From Snodgrassella alvi (lineage in GTDB: Bacteria; Pseudomonadota; Gammaproteobacteria; Burkholderiales; Neisseriaceae), in the NCBI RefSeq assembly GCF_040741455.2, contig NZ_CP160328.2:1054001-1118000 (forward strand): a stretch of DNA of 64,000 nucleotides, written 5' to 3'. Of this stretch, positions 38,378-47,533 are shown in pieces. The translations under genes were made by a program, and so were the position numbers. The notes beneath the pieces were generated by a model that was given only the letters and a program-made list of their open reading frames with translations, was not told the origin of the DNA and searched no databases. Positions within the stretch are counted from its first letter, which is position 1, and each line of letters starts with the position of its first letter.

Positions 38378-39691
38378 TCATCTGTCAAAAACTGCCATAG
38401 ATTCAAGATGTGCTGTTTGTGCAAATAAATTCATAATGCCGCCGGCACGGTACTGGTAACCACGTTTAACCAGTAAACCAGCATCACGTGCCAGCGTAGC
38501 CGGATCACAGGACACATACACAATCCGCTTAGGCAGAAACCGTTCTTCAAGCTCATTTAAAGCCAATATCAAAGCTTGAGCACCTGCCCGCGGCGGGTCG
38601 AGCAGCCATTTATGCGCATATCCAAACTTACGTAAACGTTGCCCATTCATTGCAAAGAGATCAGCCTGCTGAAAATGGGCTAAATGTTTCAGGCCATTAT
38701 ATTGGGCATTGGCACTGGCACGTCTGCACATGGCAGCCATCCCTTCCACACCCACTACTTCAGCCTGCATCCGAGCAATCGGTAGACTGAAATTACCCAA
38801 TCCGCAGAACCAATCTATAATTCTTTCCCCGGCTTGCGGTTGTAGCGATTGTATGGCACGCTGAACCATTAAAGCATTAGTCAGCTGATTAACCTGCGTG
38901 AAATCTTCTGGCTGGTAAGGAATCACTGTCTGAAATTCAGGGAGATGATAGCTTAGTTTGTACATGTGCTTAGCAGTCTGCAACGCCGTGGTTCGGCCTG
39001 TTTGTAACCACCATTGCCATAGCTTTCCGGTTTGTTGCTGCAATTGCAGCAACAAAGAATCAATTTGTTTGCGCTGATTATGGTTTATGGCAGAAGCCTG
39101 CAATGTAAGAGCATTTACCTCATTGCCCTGATGCAGCATCACACCGGACACACTACCCTCCGGCCAGCTTTGCAATAATGTTTTAATCGGCTTTAATGCT
39201 TCTGACAACACTTCCGACAACACCATACATTCATCAATATCTACAATATTATGGCTGTGTCTGGCCTGAAAGCCCAGTTTCAGACGCCCAGCCTGATACA
39301 CAGCGCGCAAACGTACCCGTTCACGATAACGCCATGGCAGTCCATATATTGGTGCCATCAGCTCGTCTGGTTGCACCTTTCCTAAACGCCGCATCTGATT
39401 CATCCACGCACGTTGTTTCAGAGCTACCTGAGTTGTAAACTCAATATGCTGGCTGTTACAGCCACCGCACCGTCCATAGTACACACAAGGTGGCTGTATA
39501 CGTGCATTAGCAGCGCGTAGCAGTTTGCCAATTTTGCCCTCAGTGTAGGACTTTTTTTCCCGTACCGACTGCCACTGCACCACCTCACCCGGTAAAGCAT
39601 CTTCAATAAATACAGCCTTACCGTTTACACGGGCAACACCGCGCCCTTCCTGATTCCAGTCAATAATATGTGCTGTCAACTGTTGTTCCAA
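38378..39691 (-). CDS. rlmD: 23S rRNA (uracil-1939-C5)-methyltransferase
   Basis: SAM-dependent m5U1939 methylase with a 4Fe-4S cluster. The 437 residues begin with a TRAM RNA-binding domain (about 1-60; IIDWNQEGRGVARVNGKAVFIEDALPGE). The cluster cysteines follow in CVYYGRCGGCNSQH (about 74-85) and IDECMVL. The methylase domain shows IIDWFCGLGNFSLPIA (SAM site), LLDPPRAGAQ, and VYVSCDPATLARD with the catalytic Cys (about residue 395). The gene stands alone, divergent from the L,D-transpeptidase gene. Confidence 0.95.
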   Translation of the reverse strand: MEQQLTAHIIDWNQEGRGVARVNGKAVFIEDALPGEVVQWQSVREKKSYTEGKIGKLLRAANARIQPPCVYYGRCGGCNSQHIEFTTQVALKQRAWMNQMRRLGKVQPDELMAPIYGLPWRYRERVRLRAVYQAGRLKLGFQARHSHNIVDIDECMVLSEVLSEALKPIKTLLQSWPEGSVSGVMLHQGNEVNALTLQASAINHNQRKQIDSLLLQLQQQTGKLWQWWLQTGRTTALQTAKHMYKLSYHLPEFQTVIPYQPEDFTQVNQLTNALMVQRAIQSLQPQAGERIIDWFCGLGNFSLPIARMQAEVVGVEGMAAMCRRASANAQYNGLKHLAHFQQADLFAMNGQRLRKFGYAHKWLLDPPRAGAQALILALNELEERFLPKRIVYVSCDPATLARDAGLLVKRGYQYRAGGIMNLFAQTAHLESMAVFDR

Positions 39692-39808
39692 ACTGAACCC
39701 TCAAGCCAGAAAAAGACCGCAAATAATCTTAATTGTGTATATTTTCTCACATCACAGACAAATTACGTTATGATTATATTCATATTGCCATACCGGATTT
39801 TCAGAATA

Positions 39809-40825
39809 ATGTTGAAACCTATACTTTATGCACTCACCACTTCCATCATATCTGCTAGTGCATATGCTGCCATCCCCATGCCAGATTATGCCGTACCTAG
39901 TAAGGGGCAGCAGGTCATACTGAATATTCCGCAGCTACGGCTGTTTTTGTTTCAAGATGGCAAGTTAATCAAAACCTATCCCATAACTGTCGGTAAAGCG
40001 AGCACACAAACACCGCTAGGTGAATACAAAATTGGTGCTAAAGTGGCCAATCCCACTTGGAGCGTACCACGTAGTATTCAAAAAGAAATGGCGGCCAGTG
40101 GAAAAGCGGTACAGAAATCAGTGCCGCCCGGCCCCAAAAATCCGCTTGGTCCGGTATTTGTCCGTCTTGGTGAACCCAGACTCGGTCTAGGCATTCATGG
40201 TACAAATGTACCCAGCAGTGTACCCGGCGTACGAAGTCATGGCTGTGTTCGGCTGCAAAGCCCCAACGCATTGGATTTTGCTGCAACTGTTCAAAGCGGT
40301 GCAGATGCAGCGGTAATCTATCAGCAAGTTTCAGTAAACATCGACGAACAGAACGATATTTGGATTGCGGTTTACCGAGACCCCTATAACAAACGCAATC
40401 TAAACAAAAAACTACTTAATCAGAGTATTAGTTCTTGGGCAAATCAGCATCAGCAACAGGTAGACCAAAAGCGTCTAGCTGCTGCCTTGATTAAACCGGC
40501 CAACACATTAATCTGTCTCACATGTACTGCCGGCAAAACTAAAGTCAGCGGTGCGCTCAGCTCGTTACAGTGGACTAGTGGTAAGGGTGAGCTGGTTGAA
40601 CTAAAACACATCAACACTATAAACTCACAACCTAAACAGGAAATTGCTCCAGAAAGCAGCAACGTAGAAGTGGATGAGGATATGGATGATACATCCAAAC
40701 AAGACATAACCCCGTTAAATCCCACCCTTACAGTACCAGAAAAAGTACATCCAGCTCCGGAAAAAAATATTCCAGTTAACAAAATTCCGGCCTCATCCGA
40801 TCCGGGATTTGACGCATTGCTATAA
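39809..40825 (+). CDS. L,D-transpeptidase (YkuD family)
   Basis: 338-residue precursor with signal peptide MLKPILYALTTSIISASAYA. The YkuD catalytic domain (about 30-190) has KGQQVILNIPQLRLFLFQDGKLIKTYPITVGKA, TPLGEYKIG and the active-site IHGTN...SHGCVRLQ with the catalytic Cys (about residue 144). Such enzymes make 3-3 cross-links or attach lipoproteins to peptidoglycan. The C-terminal 120 residues are unusual: a linker with CLTC, then an acidic, proline-rich tail (DEDMDDTSKQD, PEKVHPAPEKN) with no known domain. The ATG at 39809 has a weak RBS; an ATG at 39770 would lengthen the N terminus. Confidence 0.9.
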   Translation: MLKPILYALTTSIISASAYAAIPMPDYAVPSKGQQVILNIPQLRLFLFQDGKLIKTYPITVGKASTQTPLGEYKIGAKVANPTWSVPRSIQKEMAASGKAVQKSVPPGPKNPLGPVFVRLGEPRLGLGIHGTNVPSSVPGVRSHGCVRLQSPNALDFAATVQSGADAAVIYQQVSVNIDEQNDIWIAVYRDPYNKRNLNKKLLNQSISSWANQHQQQVDQKRLAAALIKPANTLICLTCTAGKTKVSGALSSLQWTSGKGELVELKHINTINSQPKQEIAPESSNVEVDEDMDDTSKQDITPLNPTLTVPEKVHPAPEKNIPVNKIPASSDPGFDALL

Positions 40826-40855
40826 GATATCAGCAACGAATTAATTGCACAGAAA

Positions 40856-41182
40856 TTAAATTCGTGTCTGAAAATCGGGCAACAACTGCCACAATGCACT
40901 TTTTTCTGCCACCTTTAGCCGCTTAAGCCGAAATTCACATCTGGCTGCCGCGGCTTTATTTATACCCACGCACACCAGCCGCATCTGCACTGGAGTATGC
41001 ATACGCGTATACTTTGCCCCTTTCCCCGAACAATGCGCCAGCCAGCGCAGCAAAGGCCGGTTTGAGATTCCACAGTAATACGCACCATTATCACAAAGCA
41101 GCATATACACTGACCAATCAGCGTGAAACTGTGGCAACGGGGGTAGAGCGGCCAGAATAGAAGCAGATAAATTCAATCGCAA
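40856..41182 (-). CDS. GIY-YIG nuclease family protein
   Basis: 108-residue small GIY-YIG domain. WSVYMLLCDNGAYYCGISNRPLLRWLAHCSGKGAKYTRMHTPVQM gives the degenerate GIY (VYM) and YIG (YCG) halves plus the conserved Arg, and CEFRLKRLKVAEK the catalytic Glu. This is the UPF0213/YhbQ arrangement, whose members are thought to act on nucleic acids but have no defined role. It is convergent with the L,D-transpeptidase gene, 30 bases apart. Confidence 0.88.
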   Translation of the reverse strand: MRLNLSASILAALPPLPQFHADWSVYMLLCDNGAYYCGISNRPLLRWLAHCSGKGAKYTRMHTPVQMRLVCVGINKAAAARCEFRLKRLKVAEKSALWQLLPDFQTRI

Positions 41183-41363
41183 TACTCAATAAATTTAAAT
41201 ACAGTAGATAGTTAAAAATATCTTCAATAAATTTCATTAGCATTGTGAATAAAATTAGAGAAATCAATCACATTTAAAACTTAAACATAAGATTTGATCA
41301 TTATCTTATGAATTAAATATTTCTAACTTACGTAAATTACATGAAAAAGCAATAAAATCCTAT

Positions 41364-44300
41364 TTAAAAGCTTACATGTACCGCTTCATCCCCTAGTAAA
41401 GAATACAAGCTATCAAACAAAACAGCTTCTGGCCTAATCAGCCAGCTTTTATCTGCGCGCAGCTCGCCATAAGCATGTTGGTGGCGGCAGCAGAATTTTA
41501 GCGGTACATGCGCCTGTTCTCCGCAATAAGTCTTTAGCAAATCAGCTAGCTTTTGAATTGGCGCATCAGCAGCAATATATAATTGCAGACTGCGCGCATA
41601 ACGCGCACTGGCCTGAGCCAAAGTAAATGCATCATCTGCGGTGATACGCAAACCATCACCGCCATTGTATTCATCTACCGCTACCTTACATTCCATTATC
41701 AGCACCTGATCCGCTTTGAGACTGGCGCCGTATTCTTCCAAGGCCTGCCCTGCTACCACCACCTCCTGCTTATCAGTGCCGTCTTCCAGCTGCACCACAG
41801 CAAACTTACCACGTTTTCCCATAATATAGCGTACACCGGTAACAAATCCGGCTACCTTCTGTTTATTATTGGATGGTTTTAACGCAGAGAGCTTAGTACC
41901 CACCAGTGCACGCACCTTATCAGCATAAGGCTCGAAAGGGTGCCCAGAAAAATAAAAGCCCATGGCCTGTTTTTCTTCTGCCAGCTTCACAGCCAGAGAC
42001 CATGGCGCCACTTCTTCCATCTGCAAGGGTTCTATCGCATCCTCCACCAGATCAAACAGCCCACCCTGATTGGCATTGGCTGCCACCTGTTCAGCATTTT
42101 CCATAGCCAATCCTATATTGGCCAGCAACTGAGCCCGATTCGGATTCAGTTCATCAAAGGCACCGGCACGCACCAGCGCTTCAATAGTGCGACGGTTGAG
42201 ATGCTGGCGGTCAACCCGCTGACAAAAATCAAACAGGTCTGTAAATGGCCCGCCTGTTTCACGTGCTCGCACAATCGCTTCTACTGCACCCTCACCAGTG
42301 CCCTTAATCGCACCCAATGCATAGCGTATCTGTTTTTGATTGTTCGGAGTAAACCGATAAAAAGACTGATTAATACTGGGCGGCAAAAAGGTAATACCAT
42401 TTTCAATGCCATCATCGACAAAGATTTTTAGCTGGTCAGTATTGGTCAACTCACTGGACATCGTACCAGCCAGATATTCCGCCAGATAATGGCATTTCAG
42501 CCATGCCGTCTGATACGACACCAGCGCATAAGCGGCCGCATGTGATTTATTGAAACCATAACCAGCGAATTTTTCCATATAATTGAAAATTTCGTTGGCA
42601 GTATGCTTATCAATGCCCTTTTCCGCGGCTCCGGCTTCAAAAATGGCGCGATGCTTCACCATTTCCTCAACCTTTTTCTTACCCATAGCTCGCCGCAATA
42701 AATCGGCGCCACCTAGTGTATACCCACCGCAGACCTGTGCCGCCTGCATCACCTGCTCCTGATACACCATTACACCGTAGGTAGAATTAAGCACCGGTTC
42801 CAGATTTGGATGCAAATATTCCACTTTTTCTTCACCGTGCATACGCCGGATAAAGTCCGGAATCAGATCCATCGGGCCCGGCCGATACAAGGCCACAAAA
42901 GCAATAATTTCCTCAAATTTAGTCGGACGCGCGGTTATCAGCATTTTTTTCATGCCCACCGACTCAAACTGGAAAACAGCGGTGGTATTACCCTTGGCAA
43001 AAATGCTGGCGTAAGTAGCCGCATCATCTAATGGAATATGATTAACATCAACTTTCTGGCCGGTCGTCTCCAGAATAAATTTCTGCGTCATTTCAATAAT
43101 GGTTAAATTCCGCAATCCAAGAAAGTCGAATTTCACCAGCCCTATCTGCTCTACATCATCCTTATCAAACATGGAAACCGGCGATGCATCTTCACCACTG
43201 GCCTGATAAATCGGGCAGAAGTCGGCAATTTTACCCGGTGCCATCAACACCCCACCGGCATGCATACCCAACCCACGGGTCAAATCTTCCAGTTTTAACG
43301 CCAGCGTCATCAGTTCCTCAGCCTCTTCTTCGCGTAATAGCTGCTGTATCTGAGGTTCTGCTTCCATCGCCTTAGTTAAACTTAACGGCTTATTGGCCTC
43401 CACAGGTATTAGCTTGGATAAACGGTCACACAAACCAAACGGCAAATCCAATACCCTTCCCACATCGCGTACCACCGATTTGGACGACATCGTACCAAAA
43501 GTTACAATCTGGCTAACCGCAGGCACACCATATTTGTGCCGGACATACTGAATCACACGCCCACGGTTTTCCTGACAAAAGTCGATATCGAAGTCAGGCA
43601 TCGATACCCGCTCCGGATTCAGAAAGCGTTCAAAGAGCAAGTTATAGCGCAGCGGATCCAAATCAGTAATCTTCAGCGAATACGCCACCAGTGAGCCCGC
43701 ACCTGAACCACGCCCCGGTCCTACCGGACAACCATTCTGTTTAGCCCAATTAATGAAGTCCTGCACAATCAGAAAATAGCCTGGAAACTGCATCTGAATA
43801 ATAATACCCAGCTCATAATCCAGCCGTTGCTGATATTCCGGCATTTTCTGAGCCCGCTCAGCCTCATCCGGATACAGAAACGCCATACGCTCACGCAACC
43901 CTTTATTACTAAGCTGCACCAGCAAATCATCCAGTGTCATTCCTTGTGGTGTCGGAAACAAAGGCAGATAGTGCTCGCCCAGTGTCAGCGTCAAATTACA
44001 ACTTTGTGCAATTGCTACGGTATTAGTCAGCGCTTCCGGAATATCGGCAAACCGCTCAGCCATTTCCTCAGGCGTCACAAAATACTGACTTGGAACAAAA
44101 TCATGCGGACGCCGTTTATCAGCTAAAACATAGCCGCTGGCAATACATACACGGGCTTCATGTGCCTGAAAGTCTGCTGCATCCATAAACTGCACCGGAT
44201 GCGTCGCCACCACCGGTATCTGATGTGTAGCAGCCAGCGCAACGCTACCAGCCACCACTGCTTCCCATTCCGGCCGTTCAGGCAAACGCTGTACTTCCAG

Positions 44301-44810
44301 ATAAAAACGTTCTCCAAACCATTGCTGATATTTAGCACACACCTGTGCAGCCAGCTCCGGCTTCTGCGACAGCAGAGCCTGACCGATTTCACCATACTGC
44401 GCCCCAGACAGACAGATCAGACCACTATTATCCCCATCAGCCAGCCATTGCTGGCGGATAACAGGCTGATTCGGATTGCGGTCTTCCCCTACATAAGCGT
44501 CAGTCAATAACTGATTCAAACGCAGATAACCACCATGATTCTTTACCACCAGCATCAGACGAAAAGGTTTATCCGGCTGCTCTGGATTTTCCACCCGCAC
44601 ATCCACTGCCATAATCGGCTTAATACCCGCATTGCGGCAGGCTTTGTAAAACTTCACCATGCCGAACACATTCATCAGATCACTGATACCGAGTGCCGGC
44701 AAACCGAGCTCACTGGCACGTTTCACCGCTTCTTTAATCCGCACAATGCCATCTTCAATAGAAAATTCGGTATGTAGCCGCAGCGGAATATAAGGAGAAT
44801 TGTCAGACAT
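41364..44810 (-). CDS. dnaE: DNA polymerase III alpha subunit
   Basis: Catalytic subunit of the replicative polymerase. The 1148 residues run from an N-terminal PHP domain (about 1-275; PLRLHTEFSIEDGI) to the Pol3-type palm. The catalytic aspartates lie in PDFDIDFCQENRGRV (about residue 400) and the nearby GPGRGSGAGSLVAY. FVALYRPGPMDLIPDFIRR and GYGFNKSHAAAYALVSYQTAWLK follow. Near the C terminus are the helix-hairpin-helix, the beta-clamp-binding region and the OB fold (VAGFVTGVRYIMGKRGKFAVVQLEDGT, about 960-990). Start ATG 44810 replaces a GTG at 44822. It is not in an operon with its neighbours. Confidence 0.97.
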   Translation of the reverse strand: MSDNSPYIPLRLHTEFSIEDGIVRIKEAVKRASELGLPALGISDLMNVFGMVKFYKACRNAGIKPIMAVDVRVENPEQPDKPFRLMLVVKNHGGYLRLNQLLTDAYVGEDRNPNQPVIRQQWLADGDNSGLICLSGAQYGEIGQALLSQKPELAAQVCAKYQQWFGERFYLEVQRLPERPEWEAVVAGSVALAATHQIPVVATHPVQFMDAADFQAHEARVCIASGYVLADKRRPHDFVPSQYFVTPEEMAERFADIPEALTNTVAIAQSCNLTLTLGEHYLPLFPTPQGMTLDDLLVQLSNKGLRERMAFLYPDEAERAQKMPEYQQRLDYELGIIIQMQFPGYFLIVQDFINWAKQNGCPVGPGRGSGAGSLVAYSLKITDLDPLRYNLLFERFLNPERVSMPDFDIDFCQENRGRVIQYVRHKYGVPAVSQIVTFGTMSSKSVVRDVGRVLDLPFGLCDRLSKLIPVEANKPLSLTKAMEAEPQIQQLLREEEAEELMTLALKLEDLTRGLGMHAGGVLMAPGKIADFCPIYQASGEDASPVSMFDKDDVEQIGLVKFDFLGLRNLTIIEMTQKFILETTGQKVDVNHIPLDDAATYASIFAKGNTTAVFQFESVGMKKMLITARPTKFEEIIAFVALYRPGPMDLIPDFIRRMHGEEKVEYLHPNLEPVLNSTYGVMVYQEQVMQAAQVCGGYTLGGADLLRRAMGKKKVEEMVKHRAIFEAGAAEKGIDKHTANEIFNYMEKFAGYGFNKSHAAAYALVSYQTAWLKCHYLAEYLAGTMSSELTNTDQLKIFVDDGIENGITFLPPSINQSFYRFTPNNQKQIRYALGAIKGTGEGAVEAIVRARETGGPFTDLFDFCQRVDRQHLNRRTIEALVRAGAFDELNPNRAQLLANIGLAMENAEQVAANANQGGLFDLVEDAIEPLQMEEVAPWSLAVKLAEEKQAMGFYFSGHPFEPYADKVRALVGTKLSALKPSNNKQKVAGFVTGVRYIMGKRGKFAVVQLEDGTDKQEVVVAGQALEEYGASLKADQVLIMECKVAVDEYNGGDGLRITADDAFTLAQASARYARSLQLYIAADAPIQKLADLLKTYCGEQAHVPLKFCCRHQHAYGELRADKSWLIRPEAVLFDSLYSLLGDEAVHVSF

Positions 44811-44822
44811 AGCACTTTTCAC

Positions 44823-45283
44823 GCCAGTACATTAACTGTCTGGCTCAAGAGAATTGAATTAAACACTCACCGTTCACATAGAAAGCGACAACAGATGTGA
44901 AACAAGGTGATAAAGCTTCAGCTAAAACAGCCGGTTTCAGGACATAACACAGCCACCATAATTCTACCTGATTTGCCACATCCTATCGCCGGTATGAAGA
45001 CAATGATAATAGCGCAATCTCAAAAAAGATTGAAAAACGTACTTCTGAAACAGCGAAACATCTTAGCGCGGATTGACGTACTCATACTTAACCCAGTCAG
45101 ACCAATATATTTTCAAAAAAAATGAAAATAGCAGTAAATAATGAATTTTATTATAAAAAAGCAGATTTTTATCGCAAATAACAACTTTTCATATGCAGCT
45201 ATGACTGGTATTCCACCCGATCAAACGCGAAAGATTAATCCTGAACAATGTGATTTAGCAATACACATTTGGCAACAACTGAA
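44823..45283. other. spacer between dnaE and the 6S RNA terminator
   Basis: AT-rich in the middle. The dnaE promoter should lie near 44830-44950 on the minus strand. A frame at 45141-45362 runs through the 6S RNA terminator and is not considered real. No RNA besides ssrS was recognised. Confidence 0.35.
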
Positions 45284-45315
45284 AACAGGCTGCCTGAAAT
45301 ATCAGACAGCCTGTT
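45284..45315 (-). terminator. hairpin downstream of 6S RNA
   Basis: AACAGGCTG/CAGCCTGTT stem extended by CTGA/TCAG with one mismatch and an AATA loop, just beyond the 6S RNA 3' end; TTTTC follows on the minus strand. The plus strand of the left arm reads AGGCTGCCTGAA, identical to a DNA uptake dialect known from Simonsiella. Confidence 0.75.
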
Positions 45316-45325
45316 CAAATGGGTT

Positions 45326-45500
45326 TCCCCCACATGTGCCGTTTTGGACGCTATCCGCTTGAACCTTGAGGACAAGGCTGGCAGTCTCGAATGGCTTCGG
45401 GTTCATTCACACAGAATGCTCACGCCCACCATTACCCAACCGCCAAAAAAGCGAATTATTGGTTCAAAGGAATATATGTCCTTGCGAACACAGCAGGGGA
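45326..45500 (-). ncRNA. ssrS: 6S RNA
   Basis: A 175-nt structured stretch immediately after zapA, the classical place of ssrS. The ends pair: 5' TCCCCTGC plus TGTG with CACA and GTGGGGGA at the 3' end, one U bulged. The 5' side then reads GTGTTCGCAAGG, sharing TTCGCAAG with E. coli 6S RNA. The 3' half has CCTTGTCCTCAAGGTTCAAGCGG, like the CCTTGAACCAAGGGTTCAAGGG element of the E. coli RNA. 6S RNA mimics an open promoter and sequesters sigma-70 RNA polymerase in stationary phase. Exact ends are estimated to within a few bases. It may be transcribed with zapA or from a promoter inside zapA. Confidence 0.82.
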
Positions 45501-45508
45501 AGAAAAAG

Positions 45509-45811
45509 TTATTTTACCACAAGAGTGAGGGTACTTTCACACAGCTGAATCATATCCTGCATTTTACGCTCAAAATCACCGATTTCCAAATTACCATGTA
45601 CCGTAAGCTTGAGTAAATCATGAGCTAAATTCAGCGCAGCCATAATCACGATTTTATCTGTTTCAACAATTCGTCCGGAACTTTGAATCGCAGCAATCTT
45701 TTCATTGAGCATTTTTACCGCCTGCATCAATGTTTCATGCTCACTTTTGGGCGTACCGATATTAAAAGGACGACCAAGAATTTCCACACGAACCTGTTGA
45801 ATTTCATCCAT
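45509..45811 (-). CDS. zapA: cell division protein ZapA
   Basis: 100-residue FtsZ-ring bundling protein. The N-terminal beta-strand part QVRVEILGRPFNIGTP is followed by the long ZapA coiled coil (about 25-95): LMQAVKMLNEKIAAIQSSGRIVETDKIVIMAALNLAHDLL, with the conserved ...D+.avmaALNla.+Ll pattern. The ATG overlaps the TAA stop of the upstream coiled-coil gene (TAATG). It is directly followed by 6S RNA. Confidence 0.93.
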   Translation of the reverse strand: MDEIQQVRVEILGRPFNIGTPKSEHETLMQAVKMLNEKIAAIQSSGRIVETDKIVIMAALNLAHDLLKLTVHGNLEIGDFERKMQDMIQLCESTLTLVVK

Positions 45812-46137
45812 TAGGATTCCTCCTGCGCCTTAGGCAAGCGTTTCAGCAATTGCTGTAATTCATCACTGGATGCCTTAATTACCGAAGTATAACGGTTTTT
45901 TTCAGCAATTAATCCATCAATCGTTGTCTGCATGCTTTCCTGCAAGTGTAATTTTTCCTGCTCGTGCTGGTTTCGTATCCGTTCACGTTCAGTCTGAAAT
46001 TTTTCATTCTGCTGCTGCATTTCTTCTTTTACCGATGACAGTTGCTGTGTCAGCTGCTGCTTTTCAGCCAGAAGAGAATTAAAATGTATTACCAGCCGCT
46101 TAATGCAATCTTCCAGTTGTTCTAATTGATTTTCCAT
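45811..46137 (-). CDS. ZapB-like/TIGR02449 coiled-coil protein
   Basis: 108 residues, almost all predicted coiled coil: heptad-rich stretches from LEQLEDCIKRLVIHFNSLLAEKQQL to LHLQESMQTTIDGLIAEKNRYTSVIKASSDELQQLLKRL. In many proteobacteria a short coiled-coil gene of the TIGR02449 type sits just upstream of zapA and is thought to act with it at the division ring. Here it is longer than those (usually about 70). Translational coupling with zapA supports a shared role. Confidence 0.75.
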   Translation of the reverse strand: MENQLEQLEDCIKRLVIHFNSLLAEKQQLTQQLSSVKEEMQQQNEKFQTERERIRNQHEQEKLHLQESMQTTIDGLIAEKNRYTSVIKASSDELQQLLKRLPKAQEES

Positions 46138-46230
46138 TCCCTACCCGCTTCCATCCTCAGAATACACAGCATGAATGCCTGAATTTCCATGCTGCCACTT
46201 TAAATTGTTATTCATTATTGAATTTGATTA

Positions 46231-47208
46231 TTATTCCACCTTAGGTGAACGTTCCATTAGTATTTCAGCCATTTCCTGAACTTCTATGCAACCATCAAAC
46301 AATTGCTTGAGAATACAGGCTACTGGCATATCCACCCCGAGCGAAGCAGCCTGTCGGCAAACTTCCTCGACAGTATATACACCTTCCGCCACATGTCCAA
46401 GTTCAGTAAGCGCTTCCGGCAGTGATTTGCCTTCTGCCAGCAGCAACCCTACTCTGCGATTGCGCGACAGCGAGCCGGTACAGGTCAGAATCAAATCTCC
46501 CATACCCGATAGTCCCATCAACGTCGCAGCCTGACCACCCAGCGCCTGATTCAGACGGGATATCTCCGCCATACCGCGCGTCATTAACGCAACACGCGCA
46601 TTAATACCATAGTTCAATCCGTCAGCAATACCTGTTGCAATCGCCATGACATTCTTTACCGCACCGCCAACGGCCGCCCCAATCACATCTGCATTGGCAT
46701 ACAAACGCAAAACGGTATTATTCAAACTCGCCGCCAGCGCCTGAATCCAAACAAAATTTTCTGATGCCAGTGTTACCGCACAGGGCAGCTGCTGTGCCAG
46801 CTCCTGAGCAAAACTCGGGCCGGATAAAACACCGATACATGGATTCTTAGGCATCACCTCCGCCAGCACCTGCTGCGGCAGTAAACCGGTTTGCTGCTCG
46901 AATCCTTTGCAAGCTGCAATAATGGGCACATCACTCAAGCCAGCATCCACCAGCTTCTGCGCACTTTGCCGTAAAGCTGCCACCGGCGTAGCAATAATAA
47001 TTAACTCGGCTGAGGCCAGCTCTGCCACAGCAGCTAAATTTTCCGGTAAATCAAAACCCGGTAGATAACGCTGATTCTGCCGCTGCTGCTGTAATTGCTG
47101 CACATGCTGTATATTATGGGTCCATAGCCATACTTTATGCGAATGCAGGGCAAAATGAATGGCCAGCGCAGTACCCCACGCTCCCGCACCCAGTACACCA
47201 ATATTCAT
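46231..47208 (-). CDS. gpsA: glycerol-3-phosphate dehydrogenase [NAD(P)+]
   Basis: Reduces dihydroxyacetone phosphate to sn-glycerol-3-phosphate for phospholipid synthesis. The 325 residues show the NAD(P) motif GVLGAGAWGTALAIH, then IIAACKGFEQQTGLLPQQVL and GVLSGPSFAQELAQ. The catalytic Lys lies in GAAVGGAVKNVMAIATGIADGLNYG (about residue 190), with GLSGMGDLILTCTGSLSRNRRVG downstream. An AGGGA RBS precedes the ATG. It probably heads a unit with the coiled-coil gene, zapA and ssrS, 93 bases downstream. Confidence 0.96.
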   Translation of the reverse strand: MNIGVLGAGAWGTALAIHFALHSHKVWLWTHNIQHVQQLQQQRQNQRYLPGFDLPENLAAVAELASAELIIIATPVAALRQSAQKLVDAGLSDVPIIAACKGFEQQTGLLPQQVLAEVMPKNPCIGVLSGPSFAQELAQQLPCAVTLASENFVWIQALAASLNNTVLRLYANADVIGAAVGGAVKNVMAIATGIADGLNYGINARVALMTRGMAEISRLNQALGGQAATLMGLSGMGDLILTCTGSLSRNRRVGLLLAEGKSLPEALTELGHVAEGVYTVEEVCRQAASLGVDMPVACILKQLFDGCIEVQEMAEILMERSPKVE

Positions 47209-47471
47209 GACAAATATTCCCTATAACAAACTTCCGCCAAACCCTGGCCGGTTTAGAGCACTGCTGCACATCAATAATCACTGAAATATCTGGATTAAGG
47301 CTGCAACAGGCAGCACATTGTATCCAAAAAACCAAGCTCAAGCTGCAACATCTATAGCAAAAACTGGTAATCCACATTGAATATCAGCAAATTTATCTGA
47401 TTGTCGCGCAAATTCTTTACCGTAGCCGACATTATTCTGCAGCTACCCAGATTACCGTCGGTCGGCTAATA
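47209..47471. other. spacer between the fabF terminator and gpsA
   Basis: Should contain the gpsA promoter on the minus strand; no clear consensus boxes and no open frame were found. Confidence 0.3.
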
Positions 47472-47509
47472 TAAAAACACAGGCTGCCTGTTAATCAGAC
47501 AACCTGTGT
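47472..47509 (-). terminator. intrinsic terminator after fabF
   Basis: On the minus strand a 14-bp stem ACACAGGTTGTCTG/CAGGCAGCCTGTGT (two G-U pairs), a 5-base loop, then TTTTTAT. It ends the acpP-fabF unit. Confidence 0.9.
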
Positions 47510-47533
47510 GTACATTGCGGACTTCAAAAGCGC

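Noticed and set aside
45141-45362. Plus-strand 73-codon frame through the 6S RNA terminator
   Set aside because: Overlaps the structured RNA and its hairpin on the other strand; no RBS or known relative.
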